Notes: a model not told the origin generated them from the letters alone. A DNA stretch of 64,000 nucleotides from Yoonia maritima (GCF_002933395.1 NZ_PKFN01000009.1:358130-422129), one strand, 5' to 3'. Positions 7,149 to 16,323 are shown, counted from the stretch's first letter. Made by a program: numbers and translations.

Positions 7149-9224
7149 ATGCAAAATCACATCCGACTTGGCGTTGATATTGGCGGGACCTTTACGGATG
7201 TCGTTCTGGAAGTCGGCAAAGATCAATTCTCGACCAAGGTTTTGACGACATATGCCGCCCCTGAAAATGCGATCATCGAAGGGATGCATCAGGTCTGTTC
7301 CAAGGCAGGGGTAGCGCTCGATGCAGTTTCACAAATCATTCATGGCACGACGTTGGCCACGAATGCGCTGATCGAACGGCGTGGCGCGAAAACTGCGCTG
7401 ATCACGACCCAAGGCTTTCGCGATGTGATAGAAATGCGTACCGAAAGCCGTTTTGAGCAATATGATTTAAACCTGACATTGCCCGAACCGCTATTGCCCC
7501 GGCAGCATCGCTTTACGCTGTCCGAACGCATGGATGCGCAGGGCAACGTTTTGATCCCGCTGGACCGCGCAGAGGTAGAGGCGCTGGCTGATCAGCTTGC
7601 CCCGATGGGGTTCGAAAGCATCGCGGTTGGGCTGATCCATGCCTACCTGAACGACGCACATGAACAGATGATCCGGGATGTGTTGGTAGAAAAACTGCCC
7701 GGCGTGATGGTGTCGATTTCGTCCGAGGTGTCGCCGCAGATGCGTGAATATGAACGGTTTAATACGACCGTAGCGAATGCCTATATCAAACCATTGATGA
7801 AGTCCTACCTTGGTCGGCTAAAGGGGCGCCTTGCCGAAGAAGGCGCAGTATGTCCAATCTTTTTGATGCATTCGGGTGGTGGGATTATCAGCCTCGAAAG
7901 CGCCGCGGAATTTCCCGTGCGCTTGGTCGAATCTGGCCCTGCTGGTGGTGCTGTCTTCGCGGCCAATATTGCTGCGCGGTATGGTCTGAATAAGGTGCTG
8001 TCTTTCGATATGGGGGGGACGACTGCCAAGATTTGCCTGATCAAAGATCAAACCCCGAAAACGGCCCGTGTGTTCGAGGTCGCGCGTACCTATCGTTTCA
8101 AAAAGGGATCAGGCATGCCGATCTCTATCCCTGTGATTGATATGGTCGAGATCGGGGCAGGCGGTGGCAGCTTGGCCCATGTGGATGCGATGCGCCAAAT
8201 TCGCGTTGGTCCAGAAAGCGCCGGATCAGAACCGGGGCCAGCGTGTTATGGCCGCGGCGGTTCGCGCCCGGCGGTGACTGATGCTGATCTTACCCTCGGC
8301 AAGCTGGACCCTGATAACTTTGCGGGTGGATCAATCAAATTGCATTCGGACGCGTCGAATGCTGCATTGAATGAACTTGGTGCGCCACTCGATATGGATG
8401 CGCTGACTGCGGCCTATGGGTTGGCCGAGGTCGTTGATGAAAACATGGCGAACGCTGCCCGCGTGCACGCCGTCGAAAATGGCGAAGACCTTGTCGATTA
8501 TACGATGATTGCCTTTGGCGGTGCGGCCCCGCTGCATGCTGGGCGCTTGTGTGAAAAGCTGGGTGTGAAACGGCTGCTGGTTCCAACTGGGGCAGGTGTG
8601 GGATCGGCGATCGGATTTTTGCGCGCCCCGTTCAGCTTTGAAGCGACGCGCAGCGTTTATATGAAACTGTCAGATTTCGCGCCTGTGACAGTCAAAACCC
8701 TGCTTTCTGACATGGAAACTGAGGCGACAGGCTTTGTGCGCACATGCGACGCCACTGCACCGATCCATTCTGAATTTAAGGTCTATATGCGTTACACGGG
8801 TCAAGGATGGGAAATCCCGATTAGCTTGACGGCTGACCAAGCAATGAACCCTGATCCCGCGACATTCCAAGCCCTGTTTGAGGCCGAATACGAAGCGCTG
8901 TTTGGACGGACCGTTGCAGGGATGGATATCGAAATTACGGTTTGGGCAGTGAACGCCACGACTGACGCAGCCGTTGCCGATGCGTTGACCGCGACGCCGG
9001 ACGAAAGCAACGCTGCGGTGTCGGGAGAACGCGACCTATTTGACCCTGCATTGGGTAAGGTTGCCAAAGCTGCCGTCGTTTTACGCGATAGCCTCGTGCC
9101 CGGTGCCGTCGTTCAGGGACCTGCTTTGATTACCGAAGACGAAACGACCATCGTGGTCCCCACCAGCCGGAGCGCAATCGCGCGTCCTGATGGAACCATC
9201 GACATCACAGAGGTGCAGTCATGA
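7149..9224 (+). CDS. Hydantoinase/5-oxoprolinase A subunit (HyuA family)
   Basis: This protein of about 691 aa is an ATP-dependent N-methylhydantoinase/5-oxoprolinase/acetone-carboxylase beta family subunit. An ASKHA-type nucleotide site is visible at GVDIGGTFTDVV (residues 8-19) and again at SFDMGGTTAK (about 283-292). It opens cyclic amides or activates substrates by phosphorylation together with HyuB. I chose ATG 7149 over GTG 7125 because GGGGACC lies at the right distance. The stop overlaps the HyuB start (ATGA). Family sequence alone does not define the substrate. Confidence 0.9.
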   Translation: MQNHIRLGVDIGGTFTDVVLEVGKDQFSTKVLTTYAAPENAIIEGMHQVCSKAGVALDAVSQIIHGTTLATNALIERRGAKTALITTQGFRDVIEMRTESRFEQYDLNLTLPEPLLPRQHRFTLSERMDAQGNVLIPLDRAEVEALADQLAPMGFESIAVGLIHAYLNDAHEQMIRDVLVEKLPGVMVSISSEVSPQMREYERFNTTVANAYIKPLMKSYLGRLKGRLAEEGAVCPIFLMHSGGGIISLESAAEFPVRLVESGPAGGAVFAANIAARYGLNKVLSFDMGGTTAKICLIKDQTPKTARVFEVARTYRFKKGSGMPISIPVIDMVEIGAGGGSLAHVDAMRQIRVGPESAGSEPGPACYGRGGSRPAVTDADLTLGKLDPDNFAGGSIKLHSDASNAALNELGAPLDMDALTAAYGLAEVVDENMANAARVHAVENGEDLVDYTMIAFGGAAPLHAGRLCEKLGVKRLLVPTGAGVGSAIGFLRAPFSFEATRSVYMKLSDFAPVTVKTLLSDMETEATGFVRTCDATAPIHSEFKVYMRYTGQGWEIPISLTADQAMNPDPATFQALFEAEYEALFGRTVAGMDIEITVWAVNATTDAAVADALTATPDESNAAVSGERDLFDPALGKVAKAAVVLRDSLVPGAVVQGPALITEDETTIVVPTSRSAIARPDGTIDITEVQS

Positions 9225-10906
9225 GCAATGTCGCCTACCAAGTTATGTGGAACCGCCTGATCTCAATCGTTGAAGAACAGGCGCAGGCGCTGGTGCGCAC
9301 CGCGTTTTCAACGTCCGTACGAGAAGCCGGTGATCTTTCGGCGGGCGTGTATAACGCCGAAGGCCAGATGCTGGCCCAAGCAGTGACGGGAACGCCGGGC
9401 CACGTGAACGCAATGGCCGACGCCGTGGCGCACTTCATTCGGCGTATTGGTCGCGAAAACATCTTTGAAGGTGACGTCTATATCACCAATGATCCGTGGG
9501 AAGGGACCGGGCATTTGCACGACGTCACGGTCGTGACGCCATCGTTTCATAACGGCAACCACGTCGGGTTCTTTGCGTGCACAGCGCATGTGGTGGACAT
9601 TGGCGGACGCGGCTTTGGTGCCGACGCGGCTAGCGTTTATGAAGAAGGGATCTACATCCCGATCATGAAGTTCGTGGAACGTGGTACGGTCGATGAAACC
9701 TTGATCCGCATCGTGCGCGGCAATGTGCGAGAACCCGATCAGCTGGTTGGCGATATGTATGCGCTTGCGACCTGCAACGAGATCGGCCAGCGCCGCCTTG
9801 CTGAGATGATGGATGAATTTGACCTGTCTGACTTGGGCGGTATCGGTGACTTTATTCTCGACAACTCTCGGCGGGCTACGCTTGAACGGATCGCAGGGCT
9901 ACCTCAGGCGTCGGCTGACGGTGGGATGACCATTGATGGATTTGATGCGCCGATTGATCTGCGCGTCAAACTGACAATCGAAAAAGATCGTATGATTTGC
10001 GATTTTGCGGGTACGTCTGGGCTGGATAAAAAGGGTATCAACGTTCCGCTTGTCTATACCAAGGCTTACGCCTGCTATGCCTTGAAATGTGCGATTGCGC
10101 CTGAAATCCCAAACAACGCGGCATCTCTTGCTCCGTTTGAGGTTACAGCCCCAGTGAACAGTATCGTGAACGCGGTGCATCCCGCGCCGGTCGCGTTGCG
10201 CCATATCATCGGTCATATGATCCCTGACACAGTCTATGATGCACTTGATAAAATCTTGCCCGCCACTGTTCCCGCCGAAGGGGCAGGGTGCCTGTGTAAT
10301 TTCCAAGTCAGCTTGCGCCCCGCGCCGGGTCACAACGGAACGCGGTCCGAGGTGCTGACCTTTAACTCTGGTGGGGCAGGCGCGCGGCCAACCGTTGATG
10401 GGCTAAACGCCACGGCGTTTCCTTCTGGGGTGATGACCATGCCGATTGAAGCGACTGAACACACAGGCCCGGTGATTATCTGGCGCAAAGAACTCCGCCC
10501 CGATAGCGGTGGCGCTGGGCAATATCGCGGTGGGCTTGGCCAATATATGGAGGTCGGCGCAACCGACGGTCACGAGTTTGATTTCTCGGCAATGTTCGAC
10601 AGGGTGGATCACCCCGCACGTGGTCGGCAAGGCGGCGCTAGCGGTGCGCCGACGACAATTGCGCGCGATGATGGCACCCCGATGCAGGGCAAGGGAAAAC
10701 AGTTCGTTGCAGATGGCACGCGTGTTGTTCTGGGGCTGCCGGGCGGTGCGGGCTATGGCCCCGCAACTGCGCGTGATCCGGAACTGGTTAAGCGCGATTT
10801 GATCCGTGGCTATATTTCAGCCGCGTCCGCAATCAAAGATTATGGGTTTGATCCGCAAACCGTCACAGACATCTTGGAAACCGTTGCACGTGGGGAAACT
10901 GCATGA
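9221..10906 (+). CDS. Hydantoinase/5-oxoprolinase B subunit (HyuB family)
   Basis: This 561-aa protein is the partner subunit of HyuA. Family hallmarks include VRTAFSTSVREAGDLSAGVY (about 26-45), NDPWEGTGHLHDVTVV (about 91-106) and a C-terminal GLPGGAGYGPA stretch (about 505-516). It starts inside the HyuA stop codon and its own stop overlaps the FAD oxidoreductase start, indicating translational coupling. The heteromeric enzyme is expected in the cytoplasm. Confidence 0.9.
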   Translation: MSNVAYQVMWNRLISIVEEQAQALVRTAFSTSVREAGDLSAGVYNAEGQMLAQAVTGTPGHVNAMADAVAHFIRRIGRENIFEGDVYITNDPWEGTGHLHDVTVVTPSFHNGNHVGFFACTAHVVDIGGRGFGADAASVYEEGIYIPIMKFVERGTVDETLIRIVRGNVREPDQLVGDMYALATCNEIGQRRLAEMMDEFDLSDLGGIGDFILDNSRRATLERIAGLPQASADGGMTIDGFDAPIDLRVKLTIEKDRMICDFAGTSGLDKKGINVPLVYTKAYACYALKCAIAPEIPNNAASLAPFEVTAPVNSIVNAVHPAPVALRHIIGHMIPDTVYDALDKILPATVPAEGAGCLCNFQVSLRPAPGHNGTRSEVLTFNSGGAGARPTVDGLNATAFPSGVMTMPIEATEHTGPVIIWRKELRPDSGGAGQYRGGLGQYMEVGATDGHEFDFSAMFDRVDHPARGRQGGASGAPTTIARDDGTPMQGKGKQFVADGTRVVLGLPGGAGYGPATARDPELVKRDLIRGYISAASAIKDYGFDPQTVTDILETVARGETA

Positions 10907-12108
10907 CGCAAACACCTGTGAAGGAAACATATGATGTCGTGATTGTCGGCGGCGCGATGCTGGGTTCGTCGGTGGCTTGGTTCCTATCGGATAATCCCGA
11001 TTTCAACGGTTCGGTCCTCGTGGTGGAACGTGATCCGACTTATGAATTCACTTCGACGTCCCACACCAATTCATGTATGCGCCAGCAATTCAGCCGTGAG
11101 ATCAACGTGCGCATTTCGCAGTTCGCTGCAGATTTCGTGAAAAACTTCCGCAGCTACATGGGCGGCGATGAACGCGTGCCGAACATCCCGATCCAAAGCT
11201 ATGGCTATATGTATCTTGCCGATAACGCCGAATTCGCGGCGACTCTGCGCGAAAGCCAGCAATTGCAGGCCGCATGTGGGGCTGGCACAAAACACATGAC
11301 CCGGGACGAGATCGCGGCGGCCTATCCGTTCTACAATCTTGACGACATCATCGCGGGTAACCACAATCTGATCGACGAAGGGTATTTCGATGGAAATACG
11401 CTGTTTGATTGGTGGAAACGATCCGCGCGCGAACGAGGTGTCGAATATGTGACGAACGAAGTTGTGGCGATGACCAAGAACGCCACAGGTACCCGCGTTG
11501 AATCAGTGACGCTAAAATCAGGCGAGGTTATCGCCTGCGGGACCATTGTGAATGCCAGCGGCCCACGTGCCGTGCTGACATCGCGTATGGCTGGTATCGA
11601 AATTCCGGTCGAGCCGCGCAAGCGATACACTTATATATTCGAGGCGGAAAAGCCGTTCGACCGTGACCTGCCGCTGACGATTGATCCGTCCGGTGTGCAT
11701 ATGCGGACAGACGGCACCTATTACCTTGCCGGTAGCCCCCCTGACGACGACCCCGCCGTCGATTACAACGATTTCACCCAAGACCACAGTCTATGGGAAA
11801 ACAAGGTCTGGCCAATCCTCGCTAATCGTATTCCACAGTTCGAGGCGATCAAGCTGCGCAATTCGTGGGCTGGGCATTACGCTTATAATACCTTTGATCA
11901 GAACGCGATTGTCGGGCCCCATGCTGAAGTTTCAAACTTCCTTTTCGTGAACGGGTTTTCTGGCCACGGCTTTCAGCAATCTCCGGCAATGGGGCGCGGC
12001 ACAGCAGAGTGGATCGCGCATGGTGAATACCGTACGCTTGACCTGACGCCGTTCCATTTCGATCGCATCGTGAACGGCACCAAGTTTGTCGAAAAGGCTG
12101 TGATATGA
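10903..12108 (+). CDS. FAD-dependent amino-acid oxidase-type oxidoreductase (DAO family)
   Basis: This 401-aa protein opens with a Rossmann dinucleotide motif (VIVGGAMLGSS, residues 13-23) and an E at the end of the second strand (VVERDP). The C-terminal GFSGHGFQQSPAMGRGTAEWI segment (about 347-367) is typical of DadA/sarcosine/glycine oxidase-like enzymes. It probably oxidises an amine or amino acid released by the HyuAB enzyme. The order of genes makes this plausible, but the substrate is unknown. It overlaps both neighbours by 4 bp. Confidence 0.88.
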   Translation: MTQTPVKETYDVVIVGGAMLGSSVAWFLSDNPDFNGSVLVVERDPTYEFTSTSHTNSCMRQQFSREINVRISQFAADFVKNFRSYMGGDERVPNIPIQSYGYMYLADNAEFAATLRESQQLQAACGAGTKHMTRDEIAAAYPFYNLDDIIAGNHNLIDEGYFDGNTLFDWWKRSARERGVEYVTNEVVAMTKNATGTRVESVTLKSGEVIACGTIVNASGPRAVLTSRMAGIEIPVEPRKRYTYIFEAEKPFDRDLPLTIDPSGVHMRTDGTYYLAGSPPDDDPAVDYNDFTQDHSLWENKVWPILANRIPQFEAIKLRNSWAGHYAYNTFDQNAIVGPHAEVSNFLFVNGFSGHGFQQSPAMGRGTAEWIAHGEYRTLDLTPFHFDRIVNGTKFVEKAVI

Positions 12109-12890
12109 AGATGCAAACCAACCGCTTTCTTGCGGGTCTTAAAGCGGGCGAAAAGCAGGTTGGATTTTGGGTGAGCCTTGCCAGCCCTTATTCTGCCGAA
12201 GTCGTCGCTGCCGCTGAATTTGATTGGCTGGTGGTTGATCTGGAACACACGCCCGGCGACATGCAGACGGTGCTAGGTCAGTTGCAGGCGATCGCGCCAT
12301 ACCATTCAACCGCGATCGTACGGACCCCAGTGAATGATCCGGTCATTGTCAAACGGCTGCTTGATTTGGGACCAGAAGGCATACTCTTCCCCATGATCCA
12401 AAGCGCGGACGAGGCGCGTGCCGCGATTGAAGCGACCCGCTATCCGCCGCACGGCATTCGTGGTGTTGCAGGGGCCGCGCGTGGAAACCGCTTTGGTCGC
12501 GTTAAGGATTACTATGAACAAGTTGAATCCCAGACGTGTGTGTTGATTCAGATCGAAACATGTGCCGCGCTTGATCAAGCAGAAGAAATCGGCGGCGTTG
12601 AGGGTGTGGATGGCGTGTTCTTTGGTCCGGCGGATATATCCGCAGACATGGGAATGATTGGCCAACCACTCCACCCTGATGTCTGGGCGCGGATTATGCC
12701 TGCTGCACGCAAGCTGATGGATATGGGCGTGCCCGTGGGGACATTGGTAACTGATCCTGCGATGGCCGCAGATCTATTAAATGACGGTTTCTCGTTCGTT
12801 GCCTGTGGCACCGATGTGGGGACTTTGGCAAAAGCGACCGACAGCTTGCTGGCGCAGATGCGTCAATCGATTGATAAGGAAAAGACATGA
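12105..12890 (+). CDS. HpcH/HpaI-family class II aldolase
   Basis: This 261-aa pyruvate-type aldolase has the family signatures DWLVVDLEHTPGDM (about 39-52), PMIQSADEA (about 95-103), the metal-ligand IETCAA motif (about 147-152) and GPADISADMG (about 171-180). Members cleave 2-keto-4-hydroxy acids such as 2,4-dihydroxyhept-2-ene-1,7-dioate, keto-deoxy-sugar acids or citramalyl-like compounds to pyruvate or glyoxylate and an aldehyde. It shares 4-bp overlaps with both neighbours. Together with the next gene it suggests that the operon handles a hydroxylated or sugar-acid-like carbon chain. Confidence 0.88.
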   Translation: MKMQTNRFLAGLKAGEKQVGFWVSLASPYSAEVVAAAEFDWLVVDLEHTPGDMQTVLGQLQAIAPYHSTAIVRTPVNDPVIVKRLLDLGPEGILFPMIQSADEARAAIEATRYPPHGIRGVAGAARGNRFGRVKDYYEQVESQTCVLIQIETCAALDQAEEIGGVEGVDGVFFGPADISADMGMIGQPLHPDVWARIMPAARKLMDMGVPVGTLVTDPAMAADLLNDGFSFVACGTDVGTLAKATDSLLAQMRQSIDKEKT

Positions 12891-13723
12891 AAAAACTCGT
12901 ACTAACCGGGGCCGCAGGCAGATTGGGATCATACCTGCGCGAGCCGCTGACAAAGATGTGCGATGAGCTGGTATCTACAGACCGGGCCGAAGCGATTGGC
13001 AAAACCTACCCCGGTGAAACATACGTTCAGGCCGACCTAACCGATTTGGCCGCGATGGAAACGATCCTCGAAGGCGCTGATATGGTCGTGCATTTTGGTG
13101 CAATCGGGGATGAGGCACCTTGGGATGACATCCTGCAATCCAACATCATTGGCGCGTACAATGTTTGGGAAGCAGCATTTCGCAAAGGCGTGCGCCGCGT
13201 TGTTTACGCCAGTTCTGTCCATGCCGTCGGAATGCACGTGAAAACAGACGTGATTGATCTGGATGCACCGCATAAGCCGGACACCTACTATGGTCTGGCA
13301 AAATGCTTTTGCGAAGATTTGGCAAGCCTGTATTGGGATAAGCGCGGTGTTGAAGCTGTTTGCATGCGGATATTCTCTGCGGCGCAGGTCAATAATGCGC
13401 GGGCGCTGGGGACTTGGCTTTCTTATGATGACTTGATCCACCTTGTTGAGCGTTCGATTGATACACCTGTCGTCGGTTTTACAAAGGTTTGGGGCCTGTC
13501 AAACAACGACCGCATCGTCGCCGACAACAGCAAAGCCGCGCATCTGGGCTATCGCCCCAAAGACAACGCAGAGGTTTTTGCAAAGGAAATTTTGGCAGAT
13601 ACCCCGCCATTGGATAACAAAGATCCGGCGAACATGTGTTTGGGCGGGCCGTTCGCGACAGTTGAATTGGGTAACTCTGGCGTTGCCGCACTTGGTGTCG
13701 TCGACGATCGCAAAGAGATCTAA
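12887..13723 (+). CDS. NAD-dependent epimerase/dehydratase, uronate dehydrogenase-like
   Basis: This 278-aa extended short-chain dehydrogenase has GxxGxxG at residues 8-14 (GAAGRLG), a YASS strand (107-110) and the catalytic Y135xxxK139 pair in YYGLAK. Length and overall pattern are closest to uronate dehydrogenase (oxidation of a hexuronate to the aldarolactone), but sugar epimerases share the fold. It is the last gene of the operon. A strong hairpin follows 4 nt after its stop. Confidence 0.85.
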   Translation: MKKLVLTGAAGRLGSYLREPLTKMCDELVSTDRAEAIGKTYPGETYVQADLTDLAAMETILEGADMVVHFGAIGDEAPWDDILQSNIIGAYNVWEAAFRKGVRRVVYASSVHAVGMHVKTDVIDLDAPHKPDTYYGLAKCFCEDLASLYWDKRGVEAVCMRIFSAAQVNNARALGTWLSYDDLIHLVERSIDTPVVGFTKVWGLSNNDRIVADNSKAAHLGYRPKDNAEVFAKEILADTPPLDNKDPANMCLGGPFATVELGNSGVAALGVVDDRKEI

Positions 13724-13727
13724 GTTA

Positions 13728-13756
13728 TGACACCCCGGGGCATTCCCGGGGTGTCA
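13728..13756. terminator. Hairpin between convergent genes
   Basis: TGACACCCCGGG and CCCGGGGTGTCA are perfectly complementary 12-nt arms around a 5-nt loop, right after the operon stop codon. No T-tract follows on either strand. It probably serves as a bidirectional 3'-end structure for the operon and for the convergent gene at 13770. Confidence 0.7.
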
Positions 13757-13769
13757 CAGGCAAATAGGC

Positions 13770-14033
13770 TTAGCCGTTCATGTCAGCCAAAATAGCGTCC
13801 AGAGAAGTACAAACAGCTTCGATGTCTTCCGCAGCAGCGGCTTCTGTCATCGCGGCCTGCAGATCGTTAGAGACTTCCATCATCTTTTCAGGGTTCGTCG
13901 CTGCAAGAGCCTGCATCCCAGTGGAAATTTCCATTGTTTTTTCTTGAACCGAAGCTTCTGTGCATTCAGCCGCTGCTGTTGTTGCGAATGATGCGAATGC
14001 GATAATTGCAGACAGCTTTAGTGTGTTGTTCAT
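13770..14033 (-). CDS. Small secreted two-cysteine helical protein, unknown function
   Basis: This 87-aa protein begins with a clear Sec signal peptide (MNNTLKLSAI start, cleavage expected after TTAAA near residue 22). The mature part is about 65 aa, predicted helical, rich in Ala, Met and Glu. It has one Cys near each end (ECTE and AVCTSL), suggesting a disulfide-closed helical hairpin in the periplasm. I chose the ATG at 14033 rather than an in-frame ATG 10 codons earlier, since the signal peptide begins there. I recognise no family. Confidence 0.7.
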   Translation of the reverse strand: MNNTLKLSAIIAFASFATTAAAECTEASVQEKTMEISTGMQALAATNPEKMMEVSNDLQAAMTEAAAAEDIEAVCTSLDAILADMNG

Positions 14034-14117
14034 TTTGAATTTTCCAGTTTTGTTTTCAAACACGGACTAAGTGTCATTTCGAAAAAATAACGTCCATCTA
14101 ATGTGACTACCTATGGC

Positions 14118-14150
14118 GGCAATATGCGCAGCACTGCGCCAAATATTGCC
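14118..14150. repeat. Strong imperfect stem-loop
   Basis: GGCAATAT (118-125) pairs with ATATTGCC (143-150), and an inner GCGCAG pairs with CTGCGC. The hairpin is roughly 14 bp with a small bulge. It lies between the end of the minus-strand transporter pair and the start of the secreted-protein gene, so it may terminate the former or sit in the leader of the latter. Confidence 0.5.
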
Positions 14151-14187
14151 AACACCGAATGACCTGTATTGGGTTGAGTTGTGTTTT

Positions 14188-14646
14188 TCAGTTGTCGCTA
14201 TGGGTGTGTTTTGTTATCGGCTTTGGCCGTTTTGATCGTGATGCCCACATCCCCAAAAGAATCAGCGCAACGCCAAACGTCCGGGCCCATGGGCTGCCCG
14301 GGGCACCCATCGCGATATCCAGCACTACACCTGATATCATCTGCCCTGCGATAATCAGCATGGCGGTCTGTGCTGCCCCAATGCGTGGGATCAGCCAACT
14401 TCCAGCCGCAATAAAGATCACGCCGATTGGTCCGCCGAGATAAGCCCACCATGGCGATGCTTGTGGCTCTCCTGCGAATAAGCCACCGATAATTAGCGCG
14501 ACGCAGGTGATAAACGCGAATCCGACAAAGTGGTTCCAGAAAGACGATTCCATAGCAGAGGTCGAAAGCGCCAGCCTTCCGTTAATCTGGCGGCTTAGCC
14601 CTACAAGTAACCCTGCAATGACTGCGAGCGCGGCGTAGATAATCAT
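14188..14646 (-). CDS. YdcZ-type (DUF606) DMT membrane protein, second of pair
   Basis: This 152-aa protein is predicted to span the membrane about five times. It fits the EamA-like DUF606/YdcZ family of half-size drug/metabolite transporters: N-terminal AALAVIAGLLVGLSRQINGRLA, then SSFWNHFVGF, and later YLGGPIGV and a QMISGVV segment. Such proteins usually occur as paired genes that form a heterodimer. Here its start overlaps the stop of its partner by 4 bp. The substrate is unknown. Confidence 0.85.
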   Translation of the reverse strand: MIIYAALAVIAGLLVGLSRQINGRLALSTSAMESSFWNHFVGFAFITCVALIIGGLFAGEPQASPWWAYLGGPIGVIFIAAGSWLIPRIGAAQTAMLIIAGQMISGVVLDIAMGAPGSPWARTFGVALILLGMWASRSKRPKPITKHTHSDN

Positions 14647-15110
14647 GCCTCGCCTCCGAAAAAGATCAAAACAAGGCTACCGGCGATGATGAACGCCAGC
14701 GATACATAGTCACGTTGTGTTGGCATCCGCTGCGGTAGGCCGAACAATCCGCGCATATCAGCAAACAGGCTGAACAAGACTTGGCCAGCAAGCCCAAGTG
14801 CGATTGTCCCTGATAAGGCGAGCGCCGTGTTCATGGTCGCTGAGGTCAGCATGACCGTTACACCGCCAGAGACACCGCCCAGATAGGCCCAAATCGGTGG
14901 CCGTGCTTTAGCAGCCCTACGCGGTCGTAGAATCAGTAATAGGATCAGTGCAACAACGCTGCCAGCCAGATGCGGCACCCAAGATGCAAAAAATAGCGAT
15001 CCATAGGCGGCAAGAGTGCCATTGCACAATATCATCAGGGTCAGCAAACTGCCCGCGCCAAAAGCTGCTGCAAAATGAAAAGGCTTTGGTGAAAGAGATG
15101 TATTTTCCAT
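14643..15110 (-). CDS. YdcZ-type (DUF606) DMT membrane protein, first of pair
   Basis: This 155-aa half-transporter has several hydrophobic segments and the family pattern SLLTLMILCNG (about 19-29), FASWVPHLAGSVVALI and YLGGVSGGVTVML. I chose the ATG at 15110 because the hydrophobic family homology follows directly. The frame extends 28 codons upstream without family features. It is translationally coupled to the second YdcZ-type gene and probably forms a heterodimer with its product. Confidence 0.85.
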   Translation of the reverse strand: MENTSLSPKPFHFAAAFGAGSLLTLMILCNGTLAAYGSLFFASWVPHLAGSVVALILLLILRPRRAAKARPPIWAYLGGVSGGVTVMLTSATMNTALALSGTIALGLAGQVLFSLFADMRGLFGLPQRMPTQRDYVSLAFIIAGSLVLIFFGGEA

Positions 15111-15158
15111 GAGACATGCATCACCAATTTTGTGTTGTGGTGCAATGGGGAAGAGCGA

Positions 15159-15187
15159 GCATGTGGGACAACATTGTCGCCACATGC
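15159..15187. promoter_or_regulatory. Long inverted repeat upstream of the YdcZ pair
   Basis: GCATGTGG (15159-15166) and CCACATGC (15180-15187) flank GACA/TGTC around a 4-nt centre, with one bulged G. It sits about 50 bp upstream of the transporter start and could be an operator or the leader hairpin of that minus-strand transcript. The rest of 15111-15366 holds only a weaker 7-bp inverted repeat at 15283-15305 and no gene. Confidence 0.4.
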
Positions 15188-15366
15188 TTGCCATACTCTT
15201 TAACTGGATTTAACTCTTGAGGTGAACAAACTACTCGTGACACACGGCATGCGATCCTCATCACTGCCTTAGGAACACATTACCATTCTGATATGTTTAG
15301 AATGGGACGCAAAATGTGCTTTCATAGGGCCGTTGTGTGCCACATTTAGACGTTGATACTTTGGCG

Positions 15367-15394
15367 TTGACAGTACCGGAACAGCCTCTATAAG
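15367..15394 (+). promoter_or_regulatory. Sigma-70-type promoter of rpsD
   Basis: A perfect -35 TTGACA (15367-15372), a 16-bp spacer and -10 TATAAG (15389-15394). Transcription would start near 15401, leaving a leader of about 100 nt before rpsD. Confidence 0.75.
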
Positions 15395-15419
15395 CCGCCC
15401 ATTCATTGGTGTTGGTGGA

Positions 15420-15459
15420 CCTCGCAAGAGGAACCCTGTCGTTCCGGCAAAATCCGGAA
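15420..15459 (+). promoter_or_regulatory. Structured rpsD leader
   Basis: Two hairpins lie in the rpsD leader: CCTC-GCAA-GAGG (15420-15431), a stem closed by a GNRA tetraloop, and TTCCGG/CCGGAA (15442-15459). S4 is a known autoregulator in other bacteria, so an S4-binding leader is possible. No published motif is recognised here. Confidence 0.4.
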
Positions 15460-15502
15460 AAAAGGACAACGCCCTTCGTAATCTAAAGAAGGAGATCAGC
15501 GT

Positions 15503-16123
15503 ATGACTAAACGTACCGCTGCCAAGTACAAAATTGACCGCCGGATGGGCGAAAACATCTGGGGTCGTCCAAAGTCACCAGTAAACCGTCGTGAATACGG
15601 CCCCGGCCAGCACGGTCAGCGTCGTAAGGGCAAACTGTCCGACTTCGGTACACAGCTGCGCGCAAAGCAAAAGCTGAAGGGTTACTACGGCGACCTGACT
15701 GAGAAACAGTTTCGTCGCATCTACGGCGAAGCCGAGCGTGTAAAAGGCGACACAGGTGAAAACCTAATTGGTCTGCTTGAGCGCCGCTTGGACGCAGTTG
15801 TTTACCGTGCGAAATTCGTACCAACTGTCTTTGCTGCACGTCAGTTCGTGAACCACGGCCACGTGACTGTGAACGGCAAGAAAGTGAACATTCCTTCTTA
15901 CCGCGTAAAAGAAGGCGACGTGATCGAAGTTCGTCAGAAGTCCAAGCAAATGGAACTAGTTCTGGTTGCTTCACAACTGCCTGAGCGTGACGTTCCTGAC
16001 TACATGGACGTTGACCACTCCAAAATGACAGCGACATTTGTGCGCACGCCAACACTGGGCGATGTGCCATACCCTGTCACAATGGAACCAAACCTGGTCG
16101 TCGAATTCTACGCTAAGAACTAA
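15503..16123 (+). CDS. rpsD: 30S ribosomal protein S4
   Basis: This 206-aa protein is S4, a primary 16S rRNA-binding protein that nucleates assembly of the small-subunit body. The N-terminal [19 protein letters not shown] region and an S4 RNA-binding domain at about 95-160 ([31 protein letters not shown] split over that range) are clear. Length is normal for the family. An AAGGAGATCAGCGT ribosome-binding region and a good promoter precede it. An intrinsic terminator follows, so it is monocistronic, as is usual in alphaproteobacteria. Confidence 0.98.
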   Translation: MTKRTAAKYKIDRRMGENIWGRPKSPVNRREYGPGQHGQRRKGKLSDFGTQLRAKQKLKGYYGDLTEKQFRRIYGEAERVKGDTGENLIGLLERRLDAVVYRAKFVPTVFAARQFVNHGHVTVNGKKVNIPSYRVKEGDVIEVRQKSKQMELVLVASQLPERDVPDYMDVDHSKMTATFVRTPTLGDVPYPVTMEPNLVVEFYAKN

Positions 16124-16144
16124 TCAGTTCTGGCAATCAAAACG

Positions 16145-16173
16145 AAAGGCCGTGCCATTTGGTGCGGCCTTTT
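16145..16173 (+). terminator. Rho-independent terminator of rpsD
   Basis: AAAGGCCG and CGGCCTTT arms around a short inner stem-loop, running into TTTT, 21 nt after the rpsD stop. Confidence 0.85.
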
Positions 16174-16323
16174 GCATTTGTGGCTTGTCCGGCGTTTTGA
16201 AAATTACAAATGTGTTGCGGCGTATGTGGAAATTTTGCCGGGAATGCCCCTGTATGCGCCTTGTCTCTGGTCAGCCCCCGATCAGGGCGTTAGAAACATG
16301 CGACATGATAAAGGTAGGGTAAA

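Noticed and set aside
12306..12674. Long minus-strand ORFs inside the HyuAB operon and other plus-strand genes
   Set aside because: They mirror the strong codon bias of the opposite strand, show no family features and have no ribosome-binding sites.
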